Shown: positions 41,919 to 50,263 of the stretch, one piece after another
Layout of the letters: the number at the start of each line of letters is the position of its first letter
How positions within the stretch are numbered: the stretch's first letter is position 1
Source: Stappia sp. MMSF_3263
GTDB taxonomy: Bacteria; Pseudomonadota; Alphaproteobacteria; Rhizobiales; Stappiaceae
DNA length: 64,000 bases
Assembly (NCBI RefSeq): GCF_030733745.1
Contig: NZ_JASHIK010000020.1
Span: forward strand, 29,297-93,296
Direction: 5' to 3'
Notes under the pieces: model-generated
Database searches by the model: none
What the model saw: the letters and a program-made list of their open reading frames with translations, nothing else
Told to the model about the DNA's origin: nothing
Made by a program: the position numbers and the translations under genes

Positions 41919-42841
41919 CGACGCCCTCCCTCGAAAGCCAGCGGCGCTTCGGCCAGCCCGAGTTCGGCGAGGTTGGCGTCGATATCGGCGATCGCCTGGG
42001 CGTCCAGCTCCGGGGTCGGCGCGCGAACAACCGTATTGTCGAGAATGCCGCGCCGGCTCATCACGTGCTTGGTCAGGCGCATCCGGTAGACAGCCTGCAG
42101 CGTCAGCAGCGGCAAGGTCCGCACATAGATCGCCCGTGCTTCGTCGCGGCGACCGCCCCGCCAGGCGCGGTCGAGCGCGACATGCTCGTCGACGATCTCG
42201 ATGGCCGGCATGGCCGCGCAGGCGCCGCGCGCATATTCGTCGAGGATGTAGCGTGCGCCGCCCCCGCCGATCACTCCGGCAAGCGTCTGCGGACCCTGAG
42301 CAACCAGATGGGAGATCGCGGGGCCGGCCGGCAAGGTCTCCTCCTTGATATAGACAACCTGGGGCACCGCCTGGGCGATGGCGACAAGGGCTTCCGGCGC
42401 GATGTCGGAGCCACGCGGCGCTGGCGCGTTCTGCAGCACGATGCGCGCCCCGGGAAGCCCGGCCGCGACCTCGGCCATGAAGGCCGTGACCGCCGCGACC
42501 TCGCGGCCGATGGCGAGCGGCGGCTGGATCATCAGATGGTCGACACCGACCGCGGCAGCCGCGCGTCCATGCCCGATCACCTCCACCGCCGAGCCGGCGC
42601 TGGCTCCGGCGATGATCGGAACACGCCCAGCCACCTCCTCGGCCACGACAGCAAGCAGTTGCGAGCGCTCGGCGCCGTCAAGCTTTTCCACTTCGCTGGC
42701 AAATCCGGGAAACACGACGCCGTCGACACCGCAGTCCAGCGCGAAGCGCACCAGACGCCGCATTGCGGATGCATCAACCGCCCCCTCACTCGTGAAAGGG
42801 GTGGGAAGAACCGGAAGAATGCCAACAAGCGCGCTCGTCAT
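41915..42841 (-). CDS. DapA-family (DHDPS-like) aldolase or dehydratase
   Basis: A 308-residue Schiff-base TIM barrel. The catalytic lysine is in VVYIKEETLPAG, and the N-terminus VGILPVLPTPFTSEGAVD is standard. The conserved YN-x-P tyrosine is replaced by Gln (IVLQNAPAPRG), which points away from true dihydrodipicolinate synthase and towards a sugar-acid member, for example a 2-keto-3-deoxy acid dehydratase. It is the first gene of the minus-strand operon and lies opposite dgoK across a shared promoter region. Confidence 0.86.
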   Translation of the reverse strand: MTSALVGILPVLPTPFTSEGAVDASAMRRLVRFALDCGVDGVVFPGFASEVEKLDGAERSQLLAVVAEEVAGRVPIIAGASAGSAVEVIGHGRAAAAVGVDHLMIQPPLAIGREVAAVTAFMAEVAAGLPGARIVLQNAPAPRGSDIAPEALVAIAQAVPQVVYIKEETLPAGPAISHLVAQGPQTLAGVIGGGGARYILDEYARGACAAMPAIEIVDEHVALDRAWRGGRRDEARAIYVRTLPLLTLQAVYRMRLTKHVMSRRGILDNTVVRAPTPELDAQAIADIDANLAELGLAEAPLAFEGGRR

Positions 42842-42857
42842 CTAGATGTCCAATATG

Positions 42858-42872
42858 TGAGACTGTGTTTCA
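42858..42872. promoter_or_regulatory. IclR-type operator between the divergent sugar operons
   Basis: TGAGACTGTGTTTCA is a near-palindrome of the TGAAAC-N3-GTTTCA type, with one mismatched pair, similar to sites of KdgR-like IclR regulators. It lies 5 bp before a plus-strand TTGACA and 17 nt from the start codon of the DapA-like gene. The IclR-lactonase fusion encoded in the locus is the natural candidate to bind it. Confidence 0.6.
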
Positions 42873-42876
42873 TAAA

Positions 42877-42906
42877 TTGACACTATCTTGTTTTCAGGGC
42901 TAAGAC
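42877..42906 (+). promoter_or_regulatory. Putative dgoK-dgoA promoter
   Basis: A consensus -35 TTGACA at 42877-42882 and a weaker TAAGAC at 42901-42906 are 18 bp apart and 46 nt upstream of the dgoK ATG. The IclR-type palindrome sits immediately upstream of the -35. Confidence 0.5.
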
Positions 42907-42951
42907 AAGCATCAATGCTCTCGCGCCACGCCGTGCCCGAAAGGACCCCTC

Positions 42952-43905
42952 ATGCCTCCCATTGCGGACTTGCCCGAAGCCCATGTCGTCGTCGACTGGG
43001 GCACCACTTCGTTTCGCGCGGTGCTTCTGTCGCCCGACGGCGCGATACGCGAACGGATCGAGACTGGGGACGGCATCCAGTTCGTCGACAAGGGGGCGTT
43101 CGAGGCGACGCTGCTGCGCCTGCTCTCGCCGTGGCTTGCGGCCGAGGGCGCGCTCGACATCGTGCTTGTCGGCATGGTCACCAGTCGCAACGGCTGGATC
43201 GAGGTGCCGTATGTCCCCTGCCCCTGCACGCCCGGCGATCTTGCCGGCGGCGCGATCCGGCGCCGGCTTTCCAACGGGTCGAGCGTGATCCTGCTTCCGG
43301 GCATCAACGACCCGGCCCGAAAGCCGTTTCCCGACGTCATGCGCGGAGAGGAAACCCAGATCGTCGGCTTCGGACTTGAGAACACCGCGACGATCGTGCT
43401 GCCAGGCACGCACAGCAAGTGGGCACGTGTCGCCGATGGCCGTATTTCAGGCTTTCGCACGTTCGTGACCGGCGAACTCTACGCGCTGCTTGTCCTGCAC
43501 TCCTTCATCGCGCGGGCCGCCGGGGCGCAGGGCGACGGTTCGCCCGCCGCCTTCGCGCGCGGCATCGCCGACGGCGCAACGGACGCGGTCGACGGCGATG
43601 CGATGCTGTCGCTTGTCTTTGCGGCCCGCACGGGCATGCTGGCCGGCGCGCTCGCGGCCGGCGACATTCGCGACTATGTCTCGGGCCTGTTGATTGCCCA
43701 GGAGTTCCGGCAGGCACGGGCCTGCGGTTTCTTCGGGGAGGGAGAGCGGATCGGCATCGTCGGCAATGACGGGCTCAACCGGCGTTATGCCGATGTCGCC
43801 CGTCACTTCGGACTTGAGGTCGTCGCCGGCAGCGAGCATGCCGCCATTGACGGCGCGCGCGCCATTCTTGCCGCCGAAAAAGGACCCCGCCATGACGCTG
43901 CATGA
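42952..43905 (+). CDS. dgoK: 2-dehydro-3-deoxygalactonokinase
   Basis: A 317-residue DgoK-family kinase of the ASKHA fold, phosphorylating 2-keto-3-deoxygalactonate at O6. The N-terminal phosphate-1 motif is VVVDWGTTSFRAVLLS; GMVTSRNGW and IVLPGTHSKWARV are family hallmarks. ATG 42952 is preceded by AAAGGA. It overlaps dgoA by 14 nt, so the two are translationally coupled and act in sequence in the De Ley-Doudoroff pathway. Confidence 0.93.
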   Translation: MPPIADLPEAHVVVDWGTTSFRAVLLSPDGAIRERIETGDGIQFVDKGAFEATLLRLLSPWLAAEGALDIVLVGMVTSRNGWIEVPYVPCPCTPGDLAGGAIRRRLSNGSSVILLPGINDPARKPFPDVMRGEETQIVGFGLENTATIVLPGTHSKWARVADGRISGFRTFVTGELYALLVLHSFIARAAGAQGDGSPAAFARGIADGATDAVDGDAMLSLVFAARTGMLAGALAAGDIRDYVSGLLIAQEFRQARACGFFGEGERIGIVGNDGLNRRYADVARHFGLEVVAGSEHAAIDGARAILAAEKGPRHDAA

Positions 43906-44524
43906 CGCCCTTGCCGCCTGCCCGCTCATTGCGATCCTGCGCGGCGTCCGGCCGGATGAAATCCTCGATGTCGCAGGGATCCTTCACGACGCCGGCTTCC
44001 GCACCATCGAAGTGCCGCTGAACTCGCCCGATCCCTTTGCCAGCATCGGACGGCTCGCGAACGCCTATGGCGACAGGGCGATGATCGGTGCCGGAACGGT
44101 GACCGATCCGGCCGACTGCCGGCGCCTTGCCGACGCGGGAGGCCGGCTGATGGTCGCCCCCAACTACGCACCCGACGTCGTCGAGGAGGCGCAGCGCCTC
44201 GGCCTCGTCACGCTGCCGGGCGTCGCCACCCCTTCTGAGGCCTTCGCCGCCCTTCGCCAAGGGGTCGACGGACTGAAGCTGTTCCCGGCCGAAACCATCG
44301 GCATGGCGGCGCTGAAGGCGTGGCGCAGCGTCATGCCGAAGGAGGCTCTGCTGCTGCCGGTCGGCGGTGTCGATGCATCCTCGATCGCCGACTGGCGGAA
44401 GGCCGGCGCCGACGGTTTCGGCATTGGCGGCGCACTCTACCGGCCGGGCGCCGACCTCGACACGCTGGCAGCAACCTCCAGGGAATTCGTCGCCGCCGCG
44501 AAAGCCGCCTTTTCCAGGGACTGA
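43892..44524 (+). CDS. dgoA: 2-dehydro-3-deoxy-6-phosphogalactonate aldolase
   Basis: A 210-residue KDPG/KDPGal aldolase, splitting the sugar acid phosphate into pyruvate and glyceraldehyde 3-phosphate. The catalytic Glu lies in TIEVPLNSPDP and the Schiff-base Lys in GVDGLKLFPAE; ILRGVRPDE is the usual N-terminal Arg motif. The LNSPDP form (rather than LRTP) is typical of the galactonate branch. ATG 43892 lies inside the end of dgoK. Confidence 0.93.
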   Translation: MTLHDALAACPLIAILRGVRPDEILDVAGILHDAGFRTIEVPLNSPDPFASIGRLANAYGDRAMIGAGTVTDPADCRRLADAGGRLMVAPNYAPDVVEEAQRLGLVTLPGVATPSEAFAALRQGVDGLKLFPAETIGMAALKAWRSVMPKEALLLPVGGVDASSIADWRKAGADGFGIGGALYRPGADLDTLAATSREFVAAAKAAFSRD

Positions 44525-44553
44525 CCCTTCCCGCCTCGAACTCCGGAGCTTTC

Positions 44554-45456
44554 ATGAGCCGCAAGGCAGATGTGCCGGCCGCGCCGATCGCGGTGACGGC
44601 GGCACCGCAACGACCGGCACCGGACGAGAAACGCGCCCTGGTCGAGGGGCTGTTCGCCGTTGGCGCCGGTGTCGTCAACAATGCCTGCGTCAAGTTGCTG
44701 GCGGCGATGCCGACGAGCCAGCTCATCCTGCTGCGTGCCTTGGGAACCGTGCTGGTCCTGCTGCCGGTGATGATCCGGCGCGGACTGCGCCGTCCACCGC
44801 CGGCGGTGATCGCGCGGGCCGCCCTCGAGGCGCTGGCCACCGTGTGCCTGATGCACGCGCTGACGCTCGCCTCGCTCAGCTTCATCGCCACCGTGATGAT
44901 GACGATCCCCATCGGCGTGATGGCGGCCAACTGGGTGCTTGCCGGAGAGCCGCTCAGCCCGCGCGGCCGGGTCCTGCTGCTGATCGGGTTTGCCGGCGCC
45001 ATGGTCGCGACCGGACCGGCGCTGGCGGGTAGCGCCAAGGGCGCGCTCTTCGCGATCGTCTCGGCCGTCTTCTACGTGACCCGGGACCTGGTCACGAGCC
45101 GGCGCGCGTCGGACGCCTCCAGCCTGGAGCTTTCCTTCACCGCCAGCATCGCAACGCTGATCCTTGCCGTGGCACTGGGAGCGGTCACCGAGTGGCGCCC
45201 GCTTGCAGTCGGCGAGAGCGGCATTCTCGCGGCGATGATCGGCTTCTACATCCTCAGCAACCTGCTGATCGCCTCCGCGACCCGGGCGCGCCGTTCGACG
45301 CTGGTTGCGGCGACGCGCTACTCCGCCGTCCTGTGGGCCGCACTCTTCGATCTCGTCCTCTTTCAGGCCGCCCCGCGTCCGTTGACGCTTGCCGGCGCCG
45401 CGCTGATCACCGTCTGCGGGCTCGGCTTGATGCGTACGGAACGACGCCCATCCTGA
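44554..45456 (+). CDS. DMT-superfamily (EamA) transporter
   Basis: A 300-residue membrane protein with ten predicted helices in two EamA repeats. A 25-residue Pro/Ala-rich cytosolic N-terminus precedes the first helix; the repeat hallmark is seen in ALTLASLSFIATVMMTIPIG and in ATRYSAVLWAALFDLVLF. It follows dgoA by 29 nt with CCGGAG before ATG 44554, so it may be the third gene of that operon. Substrate unknown; drug/metabolite exporters of this family move amino acids, nucleosides and many others. Its 3' end overlaps the convergent DUF2478 gene by 94 nt. Confidence 0.88.
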   Translation: MSRKADVPAAPIAVTAAPQRPAPDEKRALVEGLFAVGAGVVNNACVKLLAAMPTSQLILLRALGTVLVLLPVMIRRGLRRPPPAVIARAALEALATVCLMHALTLASLSFIATVMMTIPIGVMAANWVLAGEPLSPRGRVLLLIGFAGAMVATGPALAGSAKGALFAIVSAVFYVTRDLVTSRRASDASSLELSFTASIATLILAVALGAVTEWRPLAVGESGILAAMIGFYILSNLLIASATRARRSTLVAATRYSAVLWAALFDLVLFQAAPRPLTLAGAALITVCGLGLMRTERRPS

Positions 45457-45959
45457 CCGGCAACCGCTTCCCCGATCCAGGCGGCGAGATCAGCTGCCCG
45501 CGCGGGCAACTCGACGGCAAGGCCGCCACTGAACTCCTGGAAGGCAGGCGCGTTCAACCGGTTCAGCCCCACCAGAACAGGGATCTCCCTGCCAATCGCT
45601 TCAGCAATCAGGTCGCGAAAACCGCGTCCTTCCGCCTCATGCTTGCCGAACTTGTTTATGATCAGGACATCGGCACCGGCGGCAAGCCGCGCTCCCACGA
45701 GACCGACGGCGCTCTCCAGCGCGTCCGGATCAAGCCGGCAGCCGCGCGACGCCTTGCCGAGCGACTGGGAAATGCGGATCACCGGCCCGTCGGGGAGAAC
45801 TTGCACATCCATGTCGCAAGGGCCGTCGTCCGGGCGCTCCGAATTGATCTGGACGGTTCCGCAAACCCTCAAGCCATCCGCCTGCAATGTCCTGGCAAGG
45901 CCGGTCATCAGCAGGTCCACGTCACCGCGCCCCGGCGCCATCGTGCATGCAATTTTCAT
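45363..45959 (-). CDS. DUF2478 family protein, predicted molybdenum-linked NTPase
   Basis: A 198-residue protein matching DUF2478: CTMAPGRGDVDLLMTGLA near the N-terminus (in the place of a P-loop), GCRLDPDALESAVG and LIINKFGKHEAEGRGFRDLI. Family members cluster with molybdate transport or molybdoenzyme genes and are thought to be P-loop NTPases; here it lies 11 nt after moeA. The C-terminal 30 residues run over the end of the convergent DMT transporter gene. It is the last gene of the nar operon. Confidence 0.8.
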   Translation of the reverse strand: MKIACTMAPGRGDVDLLMTGLARTLQADGLRVCGTVQINSERPDDGPCDMDVQVLPDGPVIRISQSLGKASRGCRLDPDALESAVGLVGARLAAGADVLIINKFGKHEAEGRGFRDLIAEAIGREIPVLVGLNRLNAPAFQEFSGGLAVELPARAADLAAWIGEAVAGQDGRRSVRIKPSPQTVISAAPASVNGRGAA

Positions 45960-45970
45960 CGGAAGGCTCC

Positions 45971-47251
45971 TTAATTCTCGAAAAACTGCACGAACTCGAG
46001 CAAATCCCCTTCGGAAACTGACTCGACGTCGGCCGGAAACAGCACCAGTCCGTCCGCCAGCGGCAGCAGCGAGACGCGGGCGGAATTGGTCACGTCCGGA
46101 CACATGATCACCTCACGCCCCAACCCGTCGAACCCGGCAAGACGGGCCAGCCGCAACTCGCAGCGGCCAGGCTTGTGCCGGAGCATTGTTCCGGCCACCA
46201 CGTGACGCCGGAGAACGCGTTGAGTCGAAATCCCCGCAAGACATTCAAGCAGCCGGTTCCCGAAAAGCATCCACGTCGTGAAGGCGGCAAGCGGATTGCC
46301 CGGCAGGCCAAGCCAGAAAGCCTTGCCGAGGCGTCCGAACGTCAACGGCTTGCCGGGCTTGATGGCAACGCCGCTGAAGAAGGTCTCACCGCCAAGGCTG
46401 GCGATGGCGGGGCGAACGAGATCAGCGGCGCCGGCCGAGACACCGCCGCTGGTGACTATGATGTCGGCCGTCTCCGACAGACAGGAAAGACGCGCCCTGA
46501 GCGGCCCCAGCGCATCCCCCTCGTGACGCGACACCGTGACCTCGACGTCCTGTGCGGCGATCGCCGCCGCCAGCATGGGTGAATTGACGTCCCAGATATG
46601 AGCCACGGCAAGCGGATCGCCGACCGGGCGCAATTCATCGCCCGTGGCAAGGATCACGACCCTGAGCTTGCGACGAACGCGGAGCGATCCCGCACCCGCC
46701 GCAGCGGCAGCGGCGATCTCTCGCGGTCCGAGACGGGTTCCGGCCCCGACAATCACCTGGCCGGGCACCATGTCCTCGCCGGCGGGGCGGATATGCGTGC
46801 CGACATCAGGGCGATGGCGAAGCACCATGCGGTCGCCCTCGCGCAGCACATGCTCCTGCATGACGACCGTGTCCGCTCCCTGCGGCAAGGGCGCCCCGGT
46901 CAGCACCTGCACGGCGCTTCCCCTGCGCACCGCACCGCCCGGGGCGTGGCCGGCAGCGATGCAATCGCCAACCGGCAGGACCCAAGGCCCCTCGCCTTCC
47001 AGCGCGCTGGCGGCGAGGGCGTATCCGTCCATGGCGGCATTGTCGAAAGGAGGCGACAGGGTGGCGGAAACGACCGGTTCGGCCAGAACACGGCCTCTTG
47101 CGTGCTGCAGCGGGACGGTCTCGACCTCCTCGACCGCAACCGACTTCCTTGCGATCCGCGCAAGCGCCTCGTCGAGCGACAGGAGGCCGTCGCCAACCTC
47201 GTTCTCGCCGCAGCCGCATCCTGGTCGTTCGAGACGATGCACGGTCTTCAT
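45971..47251 (-). CDS. moeA: Molybdopterin molybdotransferase MoeA
   Basis: A 426-residue MoeA that inserts molybdate into adenylated molybdopterin. Motifs: LSPPFDNAAMDGYAL, VLTGAPLPQGADTVV, ILATGDEL, IIVTSGGVSAG and FWLGLPGNPLAAF. A Cys/Gly-rich N-terminal stretch (RPGCGCGENEVG) is atypical. ATG 47251 has GGAGG upstream and overlaps the carbonic anhydrase stop by 4 nt; a much longer reading of this frame into the carbonic anhydrase gene is an overlap artefact. Its location behind narGHJI suggests cofactor supply for nitrate reductase. Confidence 0.94.
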   Translation of the reverse strand: MKTVHRLERPGCGCGENEVGDGLLSLDEALARIARKSVAVEEVETVPLQHARGRVLAEPVVSATLSPPFDNAAMDGYALAASALEGEGPWVLPVGDCIAAGHAPGGAVRRGSAVQVLTGAPLPQGADTVVMQEHVLREGDRMVLRHRPDVGTHIRPAGEDMVPGQVIVGAGTRLGPREIAAAAAAGAGSLRVRRKLRVVILATGDELRPVGDPLAVAHIWDVNSPMLAAAIAAQDVEVTVSRHEGDALGPLRARLSCLSETADIIVTSGGVSAGAADLVRPAIASLGGETFFSGVAIKPGKPLTFGRLGKAFWLGLPGNPLAAFTTWMLFGNRLLECLAGISTQRVLRRHVVAGTMLRHKPGRCELRLARLAGFDGLGREVIMCPDVTNSARVSLLPLADGLVLFPADVESVSEGDLLEFVQFFEN

Positions 47252-47865
47252 GACGTAACCTCCGGAGTGAAGTGATCTTGCGCAACCGTGCAGTCGAGGT
47301 TGCGCAAGAGCCCGTCCTTGAGCCCGTAGATGAGGCCGTGGACATTGATGTTCCCGCCCCGCGCCCAGGCGCGTTGCAGGATCGGCGTTTCCGACACCCG
47401 CCGAACGCCCTCGATGACATTGAGCTCGGCCAGCCGGTCGCGCCGGTCCTCGATCGAGCCGGCACGGGCAAGGTCGATCGCATAGGCGCGCGCCAGCCTG
47501 CGGATCGGCTCGAGCCAATGGTCCGCGAGCCCGTGCGGAAGACCTTCCGTCGCGGCCTTGACGCCGCCGCAGCCATAGTGGCCGCACACGATGATCTCGC
47601 GGATACCGAGCGTGTCGACGGCGAATTCCAGCGCGCTCAGCAGGTTCATGTCCGAGGAATGCACCACATTTGCAACGTTGCGGTGGACGAAGACCTCGCC
47701 GGGATCGAGGCCGGCCACCACGTTGGCCGGCACCCGGCTGTCCGAGCATCCGATCCAGAAGAACTCCGGCGACTGGCGGATGGCCAGCCGAGCGAAATAG
47801 CCGGGCTCCTGCGCGCTGCGCTGCGCCGACCATTCGCCATTGCGCCTGAGCAGGTCACTGAGCAT
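47248..47865 (-). CDS. Beta-class carbonic anhydrase
   Basis: A 205-residue zinc enzyme interconverting CO2 and bicarbonate. Zinc ligands are C40 in FFWIGCSDSRVPANVV, H96 and C99 in IVCGHYGCGGV, with the Asp-Arg dyad D42/R44. VHRNVANVV is conserved. It starts at ATG 47865 with GGAGG upstream, 35 nt after the parvulin gene, and is coupled to moeA. Presence inside a nitrate reductase operon is unusual; it may serve CO2/bicarbonate or pH balance under anaerobic respiration. Confidence 0.95.
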   Translation of the reverse strand: MLSDLLRRNGEWSAQRSAQEPGYFARLAIRQSPEFFWIGCSDSRVPANVVAGLDPGEVFVHRNVANVVHSSDMNLLSALEFAVDTLGIREIIVCGHYGCGGVKAATEGLPHGLADHWLEPIRRLARAYAIDLARAGSIEDRRDRLAELNVIEGVRRVSETPILQRAWARGGNINVHGLIYGLKDGLLRNLDCTVAQDHFTPEVTS

Positions 47866-47900
47866 ACGGAACCTCCAAAAAACGAAACCGGACCGTCGCC

Positions 47901-48767
47901 TCAGGCGCTTCTGGCGGAGAGGTCGACACCCGAAATCTCCGCCGAAGCCACGAGATCCGCGACAAAGGCCCGGGCGGCGCGCGCCCAGGACGCCTTTTCC
48001 ATGGCGGCAGCGATCTTGGGACGAACGGCCTCGTAGGGAAGCACCTGCCCTTCGGCCAGCGCGTCGAGACGGATCACGTGATAGCCGTGGCGCGTTGCCA
48101 CCGGCTCCGCCGTGACCTCGCCATCGCGCAGGCCCCGCAGCGCTGCCTCGAATTCCGGCACGGTGTCGCCCGGGCTGAGCTGACCGAGGGTGCCGCCACT
48201 GGATCGCGATCCGCAGTCGCTTGCACGCGCGGCGAGCCTTGCGAAGCCGGACGGATCGGCCAGCGCCTCGGCACAAAGCCGGCGTGCCCGGTCGTTGGCG
48301 ATCGCCGCCCCCGTCCTGTCTCCCGGCTGGCAGGCGCACAGGATGTGCGAGACTTCCCACAGCGGCGGCGATCTGAAGCGCGATGGATCGCGCTGCCATT
48401 CCTGGCGAACGGCCGCTTCCTCGGGCGAGGTAGCCTCCACGGCGAGATCCAGCAGCGCCCGGATACGCGCCTCCTCGTCCGTCTCGTAGCGCCCGGGACC
48501 GACCTCCCGCCGCTCCGTGACGATCTCCCGCCGGGCCGCCTCCTGCAGCAACAGGGTGCGGATGGCGAGCGCCTCGGCGGCGCGCTGCCAGGCGGCGCGC
48601 GGCGAGCCGTCCTGGACAGGATGGTTTTGCGCTTCCGTGCCAATCGCCGCGACCGGCAGATGTTCGCCATTGACGACGATCTCGCGCATGAACGGCTCAG
48701 CCGCGGTTTCCTGTCCTTCCACTGCGACGCCCTTCACGGCGATCACTGTTCGACGGGCATTGGCCAT
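47901..48767 (-). CDS. Parvulin-type peptidyl-prolyl isomerase linked to nar genes
   Basis: A 288-residue PpiC/NifM-like protein. The parvulin domain lies at about 130-245, with WEVSHILCACQPGD, SSGGTLGQLSPGDTVPEFEA and ATRHGYHVIRLD. The helical N-terminal part (about 1-125) resembles NifM/SurA-like chaperone arms. No clear signal peptide, so a cytosolic role is likely, perhaps maturation of NarGH; parvulins following narI are known in other denitrifiers. Start ATG 48767 has GGAG upstream. Confidence 0.88.
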   Translation of the reverse strand: MANARRTVIAVKGVAVEGQETAAEPFMREIVVNGEHLPVAAIGTEAQNHPVQDGSPRAAWQRAAEALAIRTLLLQEAARREIVTERREVGPGRYETDEEARIRALLDLAVEATSPEEAAVRQEWQRDPSRFRSPPLWEVSHILCACQPGDRTGAAIANDRARRLCAEALADPSGFARLAARASDCGSRSSGGTLGQLSPGDTVPEFEAALRGLRDGEVTAEPVATRHGYHVIRLDALAEGQVLPYEAVRPKIAAAMEKASWARAARAFVADLVASAEISGVDLSARSA

Positions 48768-48830
48768 GTTCTTTCTCCGAAGGTTCGGGCGGCTGCAGGT
48801 CCATGCAGCCGCGCCCGTGTCGGGACCGTT

Positions 48831-49541
48831 TCAGGACTGGCGCGTACCGCGCCCGGCAAGCGGCACCTGCCGCCGGGAGCGGACGATCTGGTAGCCCGGC
48901 CGCAGCAGGTAGCGCAGCGGCGCCGACAGCATGTGGACGAGCCGGGTGAAGGGGAACAGGAGGAAGATCGTCAGGCCAAGCGCCAGATGCAGCTTGAAGA
49001 CCGGCGAGACGTCGGCGATATGCGCGGCCGCGTCCTTCTGGAAGGTAAAAATTCCCTGCGCCCAGGCCATGAACTTCGTCATCTCGTGCCCGTCGAGATG
49101 CTGCAGCGAGACGACGATGGTCGCCAGGCCCAGCACCAGTTGGGCAAGCAGCAGCGCCAGAATGGCGATATCGGCAAAGCTGGACGTCTTGCGAATGCGG
49201 GGATCGGTCCAGCGCCGATGGAAGAGCATGCCGCCGCCGACAAGAGCCATCACGCCGGCGATGCCGCCAACGACGACGGCAAGCAGTTGCTTGGCGCCAT
49301 GGCTGATGCCGAGCATGTCGAACACCCAGATCGGGGTCAGCAGGCCGAAGAGATGTCCGAAGAAGATCACCAGCACACCGACATGGAAGAGCACCGACCC
49401 GATCACGAACTGGCGCCGGCGCAGAAGCTGCGACGACGACGACTTCCAGGTGAAGGGATCGCGCTCGTAGCGTGCGATCGAGCCGACCGCGAGCACCGAG
49501 AGAGCTATGTAAGGATAGATACCGAATACGAAATTGTGCAT
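48831..49541 (-). CDS. narI: Respiratory nitrate reductase gamma subunit
   Basis: A 236-residue diheme cytochrome b subunit with five transmembrane helices, oxidising quinol and passing electrons to NarH. Heme-ligand histidines lie in FHVGVLVIFFGHLFG and in VFKLHLALGL and FTRLVHMLS. The start MHNFVFGIYPYIALSVLAVG matches the family; ATG 49541 has GGAGG upstream, whereas an ATG at 49556 lies before that RBS. It ends 63 nt before the parvulin gene. Confidence 0.96.
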   Translation of the reverse strand: MHNFVFGIYPYIALSVLAVGSIARYERDPFTWKSSSSQLLRRRQFVIGSVLFHVGVLVIFFGHLFGLLTPIWVFDMLGISHGAKQLLAVVVGGIAGVMALVGGGMLFHRRWTDPRIRKTSSFADIAILALLLAQLVLGLATIVVSLQHLDGHEMTKFMAWAQGIFTFQKDAAAHIADVSPVFKLHLALGLTIFLLFPFTRLVHMLSAPLRYLLRPGYQIVRSRRQVPLAGRGTRQS

Positions 49542-49552
49542 CTCGACCTCCA

Positions 49553-50263
49553 TCATTCAGCCGCGTGGCCGTGAGCGAGCGGGACGGAAACGGGCGTGTC
49601 CATGCGTGTCAGCATGTCGCGCACCTGCGGGCATCCGGCATTGGGGTCGGGACCGAAGGTAACCTCGCTCTCCTCCCAGACACGGTCGAGCGCCTCCAGG
49701 TCGGAGGGATCCACCTCCGGCTCGGCCAGAAGCTCGGCGAGCGCCGTATCGTCCGGGCGCGCGTCGGCAAGTTGTCCCAGGGTTTCGAAGGCCGCCGCAT
49801 AGGCGCTTTCGCGCCGCTCGAGGCGCTGGCGCAAAGCTTCCAGAATGTGGGCCGCGTCGGCGAGAATGTCCCTCGCCTCTTCCGCCGGCCGGGTCGACAG
49901 GAACTCCAGCAGCACCGGCAGGTGGTCCGGCAGTTCCGTCGTCGCCGGCTCGAAACCGGCGGCGCGATAGGTCTCCAGAAGCGAGACCATCGCCCCGCCA
50001 CGGTCTCGGCTCTCGCCGTGAACGTGTTCGAACAAATTCAGTGACAAGGAGCGGGAGCGATCGAACAGGCCGACATAGGCTTCCTGCAGATCGTAGATAT
50101 CGCCCGTGGCGAGCATGTCGCAAAGATCGCGCATGCCGCGTCGCGTCAGCGCCGTGAGCCTCGTCTCGGCGGCAAAGACCGCCGATATCTCAGGCATGGC
50201 GCGCTGCAGTTCCTCACCCGGATAGCTGAGCACCAGGGACAGGGCTTTCATCGAGCGGTCCAT
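49553..50263 (-). CDS. narJ: Nitrate reductase molybdenum cofactor assembly chaperone
   Basis: A 236-residue all-helical TorD/NarJ-family chaperone needed to insert the molybdenum cofactor into NarG. Signature segments are LSLVLSYPGEELQRAMPEI, YVGLFDRSRSLSLNLFEHVH and LPDHLPVLLEFLSTRP. ATG 50263 overlaps the narH stop by 1 nt (TGATG). Confidence 0.95.
   Translation of the reverse strand: MDRSMKALSLVLSYPGEELQRAMPEISAVFAAETRLTALTRRGMRDLCDMLATGDIYDLQEAYVGLFDRSRSLSLNLFEHVHGESRDRGGAMVSLLETYRAAGFEPATTELPDHLPVLLEFLSTRPAEEARDILADAAHILEALRQRLERRESAYAAAFETLGQLADARPDDTALAELLAEPEVDPSDLEALDRVWEESEVTFGPDPNAGCPQVRDMLTRMDTPVSVPLAHGHAAE

Noticed and set aside
47252..47833. N-terminal extension of moeA by almost 200 residues
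   Set aside because: It lies within the carbonic anhydrase gene in another frame; the MoeA start with GGAGG is at 47251.
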